Origin: Mesostigma viride
Lineage: Eukaryota > Streptophyta > Mesostigmatophyceae > Mesostigmatales > Mesostigmataceae
DNA: 64,000 nucleotides
Assembly: GCA_009746045.1 (NCBI GenBank)
Contig: RPFO01000359.1
Span: 1,701,991-1,765,990 of the forward strand
Direction: 5' to 3'
Positions 1 through 11,057 of the stretch are shown here, in pieces. Within the stretch, counting starts at the first letter, position 1; every line of letters starts with the position of its first letter. Under the pieces are notes generated by a model. That model was not told where the DNA came from, searched no databases, and was given only the letters and a program-made list of their open reading frames with translations. Made by a program: the position numbers and the translations under genes.

Positions 1-423
1 GATTCAGCTCGATTTTCGGGTCCATTTAATCTTCCTGGGTCAGCTAACAGGGCTGACCTGGAACCAGGCCACTCCTTGACATTGGTGATACCGATAACGA
101 ATGATAATGGTGGGCCAATTGATAAGGTTGCTTGAGAATGCCGCGGTTGACAACACTGTGGCTGACAATGCTCTGCGGCTGCCACGTGTCACGTGTAAGC
201 GAGTCATGAGTACCGTTGAGGGGAGAAGAAGTCCGCGTCACAAGCAGAGCCCTGAAACCGGAAAGCTTTCTTTTTTCCCCTCAGGTGGTGCGAGGAACAT
301 GTACTGGCAGCCACGTGGGCTTGTGTGAGTGCTTGTGTGACAGGTGCTGCACGCAGCATCGAGTGATCTAGCCGGTACGGCACATGTGACAGTATGCTTT
401 TGTAGGATCTCCTGGGCAACGTT
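1..423. other. No recognised gene; downstream flank of the PH-RhoGAP exons
   Basis: Mixed-composition DNA before the 9-bp repeat array. The rest of the RhoGAP domain of the minus-strand gene would be expected here or beyond the window edge, but I could not recognise its conserved C-terminal helices in any frame. Confidence 0.4.
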
Positions 424-884
424 ATGGACAGGTTTCCAATCCGAAAACAACAAGGCCAGCAAAGAAGGCATATAAGGCATAGAAGGCATAGAAGGCATAG
501 AAAGCATACAAGGCAGACAAGGCATACAAGGCATAGATGGCATACAAGGCACACGAGGCACACGAGGCATACAAGGCAGACAAGGCAGACAAGGCATACA
601 AGGCACACAAGGCACACAAGGCAGACAAGGCAGACAAGGCAGACAAGGCAGACAAGGCAGACAAGGCAGACAAGGCAGACAAGGCAGACAAGGCAGACAA
701 GGCAGACAAGGCAGACAAGGCAGACAAGGCACACAAGGCACACAAGGCAGACAAGGCAGACAAGGCAGACAAGGCAGACAAGGCAGACAAGGCAGACAAG
801 GCAGACAAGGCAGACAAGGCAGACAAGGCAGACAAGGCAGACAAGGCAGACAAGGCAGACAAGGCACACAAGGCACACAAGGCA
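424..884. repeat. 9-bp minisatellite (AAGGCAGAC)n
   Basis: Roughly fifty tandem copies of a 9-bp unit, AAGGCAGAC, with variants such as AAGGCACAC and AAGGCATAC clustered at the left edge and in two internal patches. Because 9 is a multiple of 3, all six frames stay open and give artefactual repetitive proteins. It lies inside or just past the last recognisable intron of the PH-RhoGAP gene. Confidence 0.97.
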
Positions 885-1838
885 TAGAAGAAGGCATAGA
901 AGAAGGCATAGAAGAAGGCATAGAAGAAGGCATAGAAGAAGGCATAGAAGAAGGCATAGAAGAGGGCATAGAAGAAGGCATAGAAGAAGGCATAGAAGAA
1001 GGCATAGAAGAAGGCATAGAAGAAGGCATAGAAGAAGGCATAGAAGAAGGCATAGAAGAAGGCATAGAAGAAGGCATAGAAGAAGGCATAGAAGAAGGCA
1101 TAGAAGAAGGCATAGAAGAAGGCATAGAAGAAGGCATAGAAGAAGGCATAGAAGAAGGCATAGAAGAAGGCATAGAAGAAGGCATGGAAGAAGGCATAGA
1201 AGAAGGCATAGAAGAAGGCATAGAAGAAGGCATAGAAGAAGGCATAGAAGAAGGCATAGAAGAAGGCATAGAAGAAGGCATAGAAGAAGGCATAGAAGAA
1301 GGCATAGAAGAAGGCATAGAAGAAGGCATAGAAGAAGGCATGGAAGAAGGCATAGAAGAAGGCCTAGAAGAAGGCATGGAAGAAGGCATAGAAGAAGGCA
1401 TAGAAGAAGGCATAGAAGAAGGCATAGAAGAAGGCATAGAAGAAGGCATAGAAGAAGGCATAGAAGAAGGCATAGAAGAAGGCATAGAAGAAGGCATAGA
1501 AGAAGGCATAGAAGAAGGCATGGAAGAAGGCATAGAAGAAGGCATAGAAGAAGGCATAGAAGAAGGCATAGAAGAAGGCATAGAAGAAGGCATAGAAGAA
1601 GGCATAGAAGAAGGCATAGAAGAAGGCATAGAAGAAGGCATAGAAGAAGGCATAGAAGAAGGCATAGAAGAAGGCATGGAAGAAGGCATAGAAGAAGGCC
1701 TAGAAGAAGGCATGGAAGAAGGCATAGAAGAAGGCATAGAAGAAGGCATAGAAGAAGGCATAGAAGAAGGCATAGAAGAAGGCATAGAAGAAGGCATAGA
1801 AGAAGGCATAGAAGAAGGCATAGAAGAAGGCATAGAAA
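885..1838. repeat. 12-bp minisatellite with a 336-bp higher-order repeat
   Basis: About eighty copies of the 12-bp unit GAAGGCATAGAA. Rare variants mark a higher-order duplication. GGCATGG occurs at about 1181, 1337, 1373 and again at 1517, 1673, 1709; GGCCTAG occurs at 1361 and 1697. Every pair is separated by exactly 336 bp, or 28 units, so a 28-unit block was duplicated once as a whole. Confidence 0.97.
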
Positions 1839-2169
1839 AAGAAGAAGAAGAAGAAGAAGAAGAAGAAGAAGAAGAAGAAGAAGAAGAAGAAGAAGAAGAA
1901 GAAGAAGAAGAAGAAGAAGAAGAAGAAGAAGAAGAAGAAGAAGAAGAAGAAGAAGAAGAAGAAGAAGAAGAAGAAGAAGAAGAAGAAGAAGAAGAAGAAG
2001 AAGAAGACGAGGAGGAGGAGGAGGAGGAGGAGGAGGAGGAGGAGGAGGAGGAGGAGGAGGAGGAGGAGGAGGAGGAGGAGGAGGAGGAGGAGGAGGAGGA
2101 GGAGGAGGAGGAGGAGGAGGAGGAGGAGGAGGAGGAGGAGGAGGAGGAGGAGGAGGAGGAGGAGGAGGC
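1831..2169. repeat. (GAA)n followed by (GAG)n trinucleotide tract
   Basis: About 155 bp of GAA repeats pass abruptly into about 180 bp of GGA/GAG repeats. In the sense of the PH-RhoGAP transcript this is (UCC)n then (UUC)n, starting about 18 bp after the GTAGGT donor at 2186. It is a long uninterrupted polypyrimidine run and a candidate triplex-forming mirror repeat. Confidence 0.95.
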
Positions 2170-2186
2170 CAGCAAGTAAGACCTAC

Positions 2187-5100
2187 CGGACTCCTCCATG
2201 GCTGCCAGTAGCTGCCGCATCTGTGATTCCGGTATGATGGGTTCGGGCAACTCCTCCAGATAGATCTGGCAGCCGCGAGCGCCGACCGACAAAGATGGAA
2301 AGAAGGCAAGAGCCACACGACGAAGGGGAGGCAACGAGAGGTGTAATGAGGGGAAGAAAAGTCATTCATACGGGAAGCACTGGAACAGAAGCAAGGGCGG
2401 GGTGCGAAGCAGACGTGGTGACTAGGCCACATGGTGGAAAAAACACTATGATAACAGACATTATCGCAGACGCGGTGAATAGGTGAGACGGTGGAAAACA
2501 GAAATACGTGTGAATAGACGACATGGTGGAGGCAGCAATACATATGAATAGGCAACATGGTGGAGGCAGCAATACATGTGAATAGGCAACATGGTGGAGG
2601 CAGCAATACAAATGAATAGGCAACATGGGGGAGGCAGCAGTACAAATGAATAGGCGACATGGTGGAGGCAGCAATACGTGTGAATAGGCAACATGGTGGA
2701 AACAACACTATCATTTCTGTGTCTACGGTGCCAAGGGGCAGAAGGATGGGGATATGAGACTGGCAATTGCACCAGACGCAGGAAAACCCTCCAGGATAAG
2801 CCACGTGAGAATTATATGAGAAGATACTCCTGTGCGCGTGTAAGGCATTGGCAAAGAAGCATAGAGAGAATGAAGCGGTCGGCAGTGACCGGCTCACGAC
2901 AAGAACATACGAAAAAGGCAGTCAGCTGTAACGCATCGCAGATGCTCAGGTTTGGGAAGGTATTGTTGCGAGGTGAGCGATTTCACCCAGGCATACGGTG
3001 GCTGCCTTGTGAAGCTCAGTAACGGAACCATTGGTCACTATACTGGCCACAATAACCCTATGGTGGTTGCCTTGTGAAGCTACAGTAACGGAACCATTGG
3101 TCACTATACTGGCCACAATAACCCTATGGTGGTTGCCTTGTGAAGCTACAGTAACGGAACCATTGGTCACTATACTGGCCACAATAACCCTATGGTGGTT
3201 GCCTTGTGAAGCTACAGTAACGGAACCATTGGTCACTATACTGGCCACAATAACCCTATGGTGGTTGCCTTGTGAAGCTACAGTCCAACAACAGGGATCC
3301 GCAGCGAGCTATAGGGATGGCAGCATCCACATGTACTTGCTGGGCACGCACAAGAGCAAGCTGGCGGTGGCGGCAGAAGAAGAAGAACAAAGAGTACGCA
3401 TGGTTGCAATGGGTGGGTGCCACCACATGTACATCATAGAAAAGCACACGGACGATCGCTAGGCAGCGAACTGCAATTCCATAATTTTTAAATAGGAAAG
3501 CTACAATTAATCAAAAGGGGGTGGCCGCTTACCTTGACGATGGCGGCCACGACATGTATGTTGTCCTCTGGGTAGAACCGCGACCGCTCCTCTGCACGCA
3601 GGGACTCCCCAGGGATGCATGCCGACACGGCAGGAGTGAGCATGGTGAACAAGTGGGTAGGATAGGATAAGTTAAACGCACGTGGTAGACTGAGATGGAT
3701 GACGTGTGCAGGACGATGGAGTGGGAAGGGCGAGCGGTGCCGGAGAATGGTAAACACTGTTCCATGAAACGGGGGTATCTGTACTAGCCAACAGAAGGGC
3801 AAACATGTTTTCAGTCCGTGCGGCACGCGTGAGCTGTTCGGCCAGGGTGACCAGGATAGGCAGATCATGAGGGGGAAGGGGACCATTCAAAACGTGCGCA
3901 GTGAAGCGTGCCGAACAGCCGCACACGAGTAAGGGGTGCGCAAGGGTTGAGGGTGCGTAACAGCCGCAAGGATAACGGGTGCGCAAGAGCAAAGCGCGCG
4001 AAACCCTGGGCTTCGCGAGGGTGGCCCCTTGGATTCCGTAGCAGTACCAGTACTAGTAGAAGAAGTGCTAGTAGTTCTAGATGGCTGCAAGGCAGCCGCG
4101 GACACAGAACTGCCCTTGCCCTCTAGAACCCTCTAGAAACCCGGGGGCCATCTGCGCGGAGCCCAGCTGGCCAGCTTCAAGCGAGCCAACACGCAACTTC
4201 TCGACCCGCAAACTTTCAACAGGTACCGATTTACCTGGTGTGTGTGTGAAACGGAGCAAATGGAACGGGAATCTACCATGACCGCGCTGCCATCACGACG
4301 TGTACAGTTTTACGGGGTGTCAAATGGAGGTAGCCGAGGGAAGCTATCTGGACCGTACCGCCATTGTGTAGCACTTACAAGCAGGTCACTGCCCGCCGTG
4401 TTAGCTCAGACAGTAGCAAAGAAGCAATCAAAACGCCTCTATCACAGACCATATCTAGAGCTAGCTCAGAGAGCACGCCTCTATCACAGACCTTATCTAG
4501 AGCTAGCTCAGAGAGCTCTTAGTCTTAATCTTAACTAGAGATATTCCAGACCTTTCCTGCAGTTTCAAGTTTTTGTCGTGAGGGACATCGCACCCAGGAG
4601 GACCCCACACGTGTGACTTTGCCAGCACCCTTCTCACAGTGATAGTGCACCCACGTTCCACAGCCCAATGCATACTGTCCACGCATTTAGAAGTCCTGGC
4701 AAAAGGCAAAAGATAAAACGTAAAAGGGTAAGGGGTAAAAGGGAGCCAAGGCCTCATCGTGGGAAAGCACAAACCTGCCCACACACTGTCGTTGCAACTG
4801 CAGTGAGCGGAGATCGATTTATTCATACATGCACCGTTGTAAGAGGGGTAGAGCACCCACGTTCCAGAAACAAACACACCATTTGTTGCACACACTTAAA
4901 ACTCCACTTACAACGCCCCACACACCATCCTCAACGTGGTAGAGGGCTTGCTCCGCATCCCCACAACACGTGGTTGCACACATTGCAGAGGGAGCGCATC
5001 TATGTACGTACCGTTCTCAAAGTGGTAGAGCACTTGTTCCACTTCTGAGGGCTCACAATGCTGGAGGAAGATGCTGTCCTTTTTCCCTGCTAGGCCATTC

Positions 5101-8100
5101 GGCAAATGAGACAACTCACACACGACAAGGGGATGACAGGATCAGCGTGCAGATGATGGGAGGGAGGGGGGAGGGGGGAGGGGGGAGGGGGATGGAGCGG
5201 AGGTCCAAAGAAAAGGCACGTCAGGTAGACAACAACCTACAGGCTTGAGGTCGCTAGAAAAGACATAAGTTCGGAGGCAGTGATGCATGCAGATTCCTTG
5301 CGATGAAATCAACAGGTGTCGTCATGGTGACGTCTGGCTGGAAAACAGACGGCTGATCGAATGGCTGATCCTAGGCATCGTATATCTGAGCCTTCCGAGC
5401 CATATTTTGTGGAGCTAGGTACTACTTTTCGATTCTTTGTAAGTACATTTCCTGGAATTTTGCATGACGGCCACACTGTGAGCCGCGAAAGGTTCAGCCG
5501 GCCACTAATAAAGTGGAACCCAGCCCCTATGGACCGGTGCTAAAAGGCCTTGCCTTGCAAAGCGACAGCCAGGGACCCACCGTGGGACTCGATGTGCCGC
5601 AGCGCCATCTCAAGGATCGAGGGGTGGCCATCGCTAGTAGCCAGCGCGATGGAGATGGGGCGCCCGAACAGGGACGAGCGTTTCCCTGGGGTGGTGGGGT
5701 ATCCGCGTGGGGGAGTATTAGTTAGCACCCATTCACCGAGGTGGGAGCATCAGCACCCATGCGCCGAGGTGGGCGCATCAGCACACATGCGCCTAGGTAT
5801 ATAGTGAACTAGCACTCACAAGACATCTCATCACTGAGGTATATAGTGAACTAGCACTCACAAGACATCTCAAGGATCACCGAGGGCAAGCATACAAGTG
5901 CCACGTTGGTAGCAACATGTTATATTGTTATTATTGGGACTCGTGAGAAACCTCTCGCCGAAGGCACACCTTGCATCCTAGTACCTGTCTCTACTATGGT
6001 GAGAAAAGACTACCACTGTCACTTACGAAAAGGCTCAATCGTCACCAAGAGCACCCACAAGCAGCGTGACATCAGCATCATCGTGACTTCAGCATCGTCC
6101 AGCATAGTCCTACTACTGAAGTATTTTGCAGTTGCACTTTAACTCACAAAATGGCTCGATCGTTGTCGAGGGCACACGCGGCTTCCGGTTGCCGTCCGTG
6201 CCGGACGACCCCAGTTTGCGCCCCCCGTTGGCAATAACTTCGCGGATCTTGTCGACCCACGTCCGCTTGCCCGCCACGCTCTCACTGCGCAGCAACACGC
6301 GCTCGGCGCTGGCCACCGCAAACGCCGCCTCCTTCTCCTTGCCCTTGAGTTCCACCACATCGTCATGGCTGGGGGGGTGGGGATGGACAAGAACAGGCCA
6401 CAGATAAGAAGACTCGCGGCGGGAAATGTGAGCTAAACCACGCCATCGTGGGCTGGGGGGGTAGGGATAGCGACGGACTGACCACAGATAACTTGAACTT
6501 AAGTGAGCTCGACCGTATCGTCGTGGCTGGGGGCGTGGCACGGATGAAACGTTTCCAGAATAATGGTGGGGTGCATACATGCTGGTGCAGTGTAGTGTAG
6601 TTGACTACGAGGCGCGGGCCAGGGATCCCCAACACATCGTCGTGGCTGGGGGAAGGTAATATGAACCATTGGCAGGAAACTAAAGTATAAGAAGACCACA
6701 TGTTGTAGCCAACGTGAGCGCAACCACGGTGTCGTGGCTTGGGGGATGGATAGCGAAGGAAAGGTGGAAGAAAGGTGGAAGACGAGAACTTCTTGTGCGC
6801 GCGTGAGCTCGACCACGTCGTTGTTGCTAGTGCACATCACACGCATAGAATGAGGGGCATGGCACGCATGAAATAGGTTAAGTGTTTGCAGCAAGCGACC
6901 TCAACCACGTCGCCGTGGCAGGGGGGGTGACGTGCACAAGAAATTCACATCATGGTAGGAAAGTGAGTTTGACCATGTCGCCGTGGCTAGAGGGGTGCAT
7001 AGATAGGCAAGTCATTGATTCAGATACAATAATACTGTAGGCTTGGCAACATCTTCGAGGTGTTACACTGCCGTGATACAAAGGGATTCCATGCAATGAG
7101 TCAACAAAGATAATGAATAACAAAGATGATACAAACATAAGACACACTGCTACACTGCCGTGATACAAAGGGATTCCATGCAATGAGTCAACAAAGATAA
7201 TGAATAGCAAAGATGATACAAACATAACAAAGATAGCAACGAGATGACACCTGATGCGGCAAACCTCTCCGGGCAGCAGACTCGATACGTAAATGCCATG
7301 GGACCTCCAAACAGACGCACATTGTCGAACCGTCGTTCTTCTGAGGGCACTAGTGCTCTATGACTTCTGGCGCGAATCACACTAACATCAATATATATTG
7401 CCGGTGTTCACCACTTACATGGAGGTGGCCTTGTTGATGGCGGTAAACCAGAGAGGCTTGAAAGGAGCCGACTGGAAGGCCTGGTGGCACGAAAGAAATT
7501 CGACATACCCGTGTAAATGCCATCAATAAAGGAATACATAGGTGCATGAAAGGCAGCCCGTAAACAGGGCACGGGGCGTTAATTGTACACTTCAACAACA
7601 GAGAACATTTGCAGTGAAGGCGTTAGGTGCAAAGCTATTATGGGCGTTACACGGAACGAGGATGGGGGCGAGGCTCCGTGGGTGGGTAACAATTGCGACG
7701 GGTCCACGTTGCCACGCACTTGCGAATGTAATGCACGCTTGTCCCGTGACGAATGTAAGCTTGTGTGGGCTCGGTGGCGGTCGGTCACGTTACTACCATG
7801 CTTGACCAATTTAGTTGAATTAAATAACTCAACCACTGCGAAAGAACAGGGAGGAGGCCTGGGGGAGAGATGCTGCACGGCTACTTGGTTATTTTTTATC
7901 GTATCGCTAGTCGTCACTATCACTATCGCAATCTGCATGGTAACCTGGTTATTTTCTACAGTGTCGCTATTTATCACTGTCACCATTGCAATCGCTGAGA
8001 CGGCAGTAGGCAGGAGAAGTTGTTGCGGACGGCAACGGTGCATTGTTACCTGGTGTGAATCTTCGCGATGAATATATTCACTGTCATTGATGAAGATATG

Positions 8101-8474
8101 ACGAAGGCGGGGGCATTAAATAGCAACCCCCCATATATTCACTGTCATTGATGAAGATATGACGAAGGCGGGGGCATTAGATAGCAACGCCCCATATATT
8201 CACTGTCATTGATGAAGATATGACGAAGGCGGGGGCATTAGATAGCAACCCCCCTTGCCATCCCTGTAGACCTTGCGCAACCCTACTCACACAGACAGAG
8301 TGATACAACTGTGCTGTAGTGACCAAACACACACACAGACACATACAGACTACTATAATGTGCTACAGTGACCGCATGTTCACACGACACCCACCGCGCC
8401 ATCCTTGTAGACCTTGAGCGACTCGGGTGTGAGAACGACGAAGCGCTTGTTCCAGTTGGTGCCAAACACCTTGC
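2187..8474 (-). CDS. PH-RhoGAP Rho/ROP GTPase-activating protein, partial, seven exons found
   Basis: Exons in transcript order: 8474-8395, 7480-7419, 6368-6148, 5685-5581, 5086-5012, 3591-3533, 2265-2187. All have AG acceptors and GT donors, and the splice phases agree at all six junctions. The first three encode a pleckstrin-homology domain, with TNWNKRFVVLTPESLKVYKD at the start and a KRTWVDKIREVI helix carrying the conserved Trp at the end. The next four encode the first half of a RhoGAP domain: LFGRPISIALATSDG, LEMALRHIESHG, EDNIHVVAAIVK, then YLEELPEPIIPES. The PH-then-RhoGAP order and the GRPI..AL..SDG..SILE segment recall plant PHGAP/REN1 proteins, which switch off ROP GTPases in polarised growth; that comparison is from memory. 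The usual catalytic arginine segment (GIFR/GILR) reads SIFLQHC here, so GAP activity is uncertain. The 5' exons and the RhoGAP C-terminus were not found. Confidence 0.8.
2478..2700. repeat. 34-bp tandem repeat
   Basis: Six to seven copies of a 34-bp unit containing ACATGGTGGAGGCAGCAATA, diverged by a few bases. Located in the PH-RhoGAP intron between exons 3591-3533 and 2265-2187. Confidence 0.9.
3012..3286. repeat. 66-bp tandem repeat, about four copies
   Basis: Near-identical 66-bp units containing GGTCACTATACTGGCCACAA, repeated at 66-bp spacing from about 3032. Sits in the same intron as the 34-bp array. The period is a multiple of three, so both strands show spurious open frames. Confidence 0.93.
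3592..5011. other. PH-RhoGAP intron without recognised coding sequence
   Basis: Intron between exons 5086-5012 and 3591-3533. It includes a 41-bp direct repeat at about 4435-4518 (CTCTATCACAGACC...TCAGAGAGC, two copies). No conserved protein motif was seen. Confidence 0.6.
5804..5877. repeat. Two-copy 37-bp direct repeat
   Basis: GGTATATAGTGAACTAGCAC and the following bases are repeated once after about 37 bp. Lies in the intron upstream, in gene sense, of the first RhoGAP exon. Confidence 0.8.
6340..7000 (-). repeat. Echo array of a splice acceptor and exon start
   Basis: The true acceptor of exon 6368-6148 reads CCCCAG then CCATGACGATGTGGTGGA. Degenerate copies of the same acceptor plus the first seven to eight codons recur upstream in gene sense, at about 6455, 6529, 6648, 6740, 6828, 6920 and 6990. 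Spacing is 70-120 bp. Most keep an AG acceptor, the C-CAC/T-GACGA core and a GAGCTCA-like end. They are not needed for the protein and look like tandem duplication of an intron-exon boundary. Confidence 0.8.
7060..7228. repeat. Two-copy direct repeat of about 89 bp
   Basis: ACACTGCCGTGATACAAAGG through CAAAGATGATACAAACATAA occurs twice with few changes, at about 7063 and 7152. Intronic. Confidence 0.9.
8070..8256. repeat. 61-bp tandem repeat, three copies
   Basis: Three copies start with ATATATTCACTGTCATTGAT at about 8072, 8133 and 8194. Just right of them, at 8257-8285, lies a decayed copy of the end of exon 8474-8395 (complement of AAGGTCTACAGGGATGGC), another exon-edge echo. Confidence 0.9.
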
Positions 8475-8647
8475 CTGGTGGTGGTGGTAGTGGTGGTGGT
8501 GGTGGTGGTGGTGGTGGTGGTGGTGGTGGTGGTGGTGGTGGTGGTGGTGGTGGTGGTGGTGGTGGTGGTGGTGGTGGTGGTGGTGGTGGTGGCGGTGGCG
8601 GTGGCGGTGGCGGTGGCGGTGGCGGTGGCGGTGGCGGTGGCGGTGGC

Positions 8648-8679
<32 letters not shown>

Positions 8680-8712
8680 TAGTGGTGGTGGTGGTGGTGG
8701 TGGCGGCGGCGG
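8475..8712. repeat. (GGT)n/(GGTGGC)n microsatellite forming a splice acceptor tract
   Basis: About 230 bp of GGT and GGTGGC repeats. In the sense of the minus-strand gene this is (ACC)n, and its last CCACCAG is the acceptor of the PH exon at 8474. The usual polypyrimidine tract is therefore replaced by a trinucleotide repeat. Confidence 0.9.
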
Positions 8713-11057
8713 CCACGGTGTGTGGGGGGGGGGGCAGGAGGAGGAGAGAGGGAGAAGAGAGGGAGGAGAGAGGGAGGCATGCAGGCAAAGCGTGTGGTGC
8801 GGGGAAATGGACAGAGACAGCGAAGGATTCGGTTGAGGGGAGGGGGGAACGCAGACAAAGGGACAGAGGCGGAGGAAGGAAGAAGGGACAGAGGGAGCAA
8901 CAAAAACCAGGAATGCCATGTCAAGTGGGGATGATGTGCGGGCAGAAAAGTATTTTATCACTTCAAACCGTAGTTTGTTTTACTTGTGTGTGTAATTGTG
9001 AAACATAGGGTCATGGAACATCGGCACGCGACATCTCAGTTCTCATCAAGCCGGCATGCAACTACCACTAATACTACTACTTGTGCCTTGTTCTGCATTT
9101 TATACTAGCAGTTGGATGGCAGTGCAATGAGGAGACCGTGACGCAACTCCCAGAATCCCTTCACCGATCCAGTCGGGCTTGATGTCATAGCATAAGGCCC
9201 AAATTCACTGTTAGCACCCTTGCCCCCCCTTCTCTTCCAAGGTTGCCAGCAATGAACCTCTCTTGACTCCAGTCCATCTCCTTCCATGCCAGCATCCCAC
9301 CCCCCCATCTCCCCCACCTCCAATCCCAGCAAGGTAAACAGCCCAGAGATGGCTGTCCAATTTCAGTGCCGGTCATTTCAGAGGGAAAAAAAGAAGAAGA
9401 TTTAATTAGCACCCTCCCTCCCTTTTTCCTCGTGCCACCCTCTCCCTTCTTAGTGCCATGAAAAATTCTCAAACTATGTATGTGTGCAGTTTCCAATTGG
9501 ATGATGTAGGGAATCCTATGCTGGCATAAAACATGCCCACGTCAGTTTGCACAGGTATAGTCAGGGACGGTCAACCTGCGGAACGCAACAGACAAGCCGT
9601 CAACAAACGTCACGCCCTACAATAAGAGGCTACCTCGGACACTGTCGCATAATTGGTCAGCAGAAAGTACTGGAGTTGATTACAAAGTGAGAGCCAGTTT
9701 TCCTGCCCACCAGATGCGGGTATGAAAAGGAAATATATTACATTAGCAAACCGAGCTGCCATGAAGTCGACGCTTACCTTTCTCTCTGATGTGCAGAGAC
9801 CCGCTCAGCACGTGAGAAGTTCCCTGCGAGCATACGGAGGTAGTTTGCAGTGGAAACAACCACATTCCCAACCACCACAACCGAGCCACATGCTTAATCG
9901 CCGGCAATGATAGCTTCCAGATCTGCCGCCCACGCTTTGGTAATGCCTAAACCACATTAGGTAGCCGCGACAGGTCCGGATAAATCCAAAACTAAACCGG
10001 GATCGATAGCCAGGACTTGGGCAAAGACCACATCGTACCTGATCATCCATGGGAAAACTCACGGATAAAATTAGCCTGCATCATGTGCTCCCCCCCCTAC
10101 CAAAAGTTTCGTCTAGAGTGCTCTTCATGTTCTCCAAAATTCAATTGATTCTTTCATGCCATGTGCCAGTGCTTGCTCTACCATGCCGACGAGCTACCCC
10201 AATTGCTTTATATTCAATAGTTAGAGCGCTTTGGTCATAGCAACAAGATGTCAATTATCAGCTAGCTCTCCACGTTGCCTCGAATACATGTAAAGTCACA
10301 AACACCGTGTACATGTTTAACCCAAACCATGGCCTGCACAGCAAGAGCTACAGACATCGAATTTCCCCTCAATTTTGAAGCGGCGCCCATTATTCCCGGG
10401 CGTTCCGTTGAACGTTTCAGAGGGCGTTTACGACTTGGGTATTGCATTTCTCGATTCTAATTATTTCATCACGCCGTAATCCGTATTGCCAGATCCACCA
10501 ATTTACCCAACGGGCGTCTTTGTGGTTCTGACGAGAAATTAGTGCCAGGTTTTTGTATTCAAGGCCATCCGTCGTGCTGGCAGCCGTCAAGATGCCAACG
10601 AGCGCAACGGAAACAGCGCTGCGCCTGCCCGTAGCCCCGTACATGACGCATACATGTAACTCGCTACGAAAATACGGTTTGCAATTATTTAAGTACATGC
10701 ACTCGCATGGTTGATGGTGGTGCCGTATACGCTGACCTACTGTAGATATTGACGCGATTCTGGAGCCGGGCATTGCATCGAAGCAGCAAGGTTGAGGGTG
10801 TTTTCAGTTTTTACGATGCAGACATTCTGTATATGTATATGGTCGCAGTAAAATCCCAAAAGGTTAAGGATTTCTGAGAATTTAATTCACCCAAAGCCAC
10901 CAGCGCTAAATAACTGCTCATTAGTATCCTCTCTACTGCGTTCTATCATACAGTCAAATAGCAAATCCGCCTACAATAAAGAAGACTGTGTTTCCTGAGG
11001 GGATTTGCGATGCTGATGCTTTAATTGCCCTGCATTAGGCACAATTTCGGTCCCAGA
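8713..11057. other. Intergenic or 5' region of the PH-RhoGAP gene
   Basis: GA-rich sequence to about 8900, then ordinary mixed DNA. Upstream exons of the minus-strand PH-RhoGAP gene and the promoter of the plus-strand reductase gene should lie here, but none could be assigned. Short open frames exist without recognisable motifs. Confidence 0.5.

Noticed and set aside
204-2897. Very long open frames over the repeat arrays (poly-Ser, poly-Pro/Leu, EEGI and KAD repeats)
   Set aside because: All repeat periods here are multiples of three, so every frame is open. The real coding signal is the short RhoGAP exon at 2187-2265 on the minus strand.
3012-3286. CRISPR-like array
   Set aside because: The 66-bp units are contiguous with no unique spacers. 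The same holds for the 65-, 61-, 48- and 34-bp arrays, and the DNA is eukaryotic.
7260-7345. Extra PH-RhoGAP exon (FDNVRLFGGPMAFTYRV)
   Set aside because: It has AG and GT borders, but the flanking exons 7480-7419 and 6368-6148 already join in phase into a coherent PH domain, and the segment has no PH-like pattern.
8283-9008. His-, Pro-, Gly- and Val-rich frames at the GGT repeat
   Set aside because: Translation of a trinucleotide microsatellite; only the 80-nt PH exon at 8395-8474 has family motifs and splice logic.
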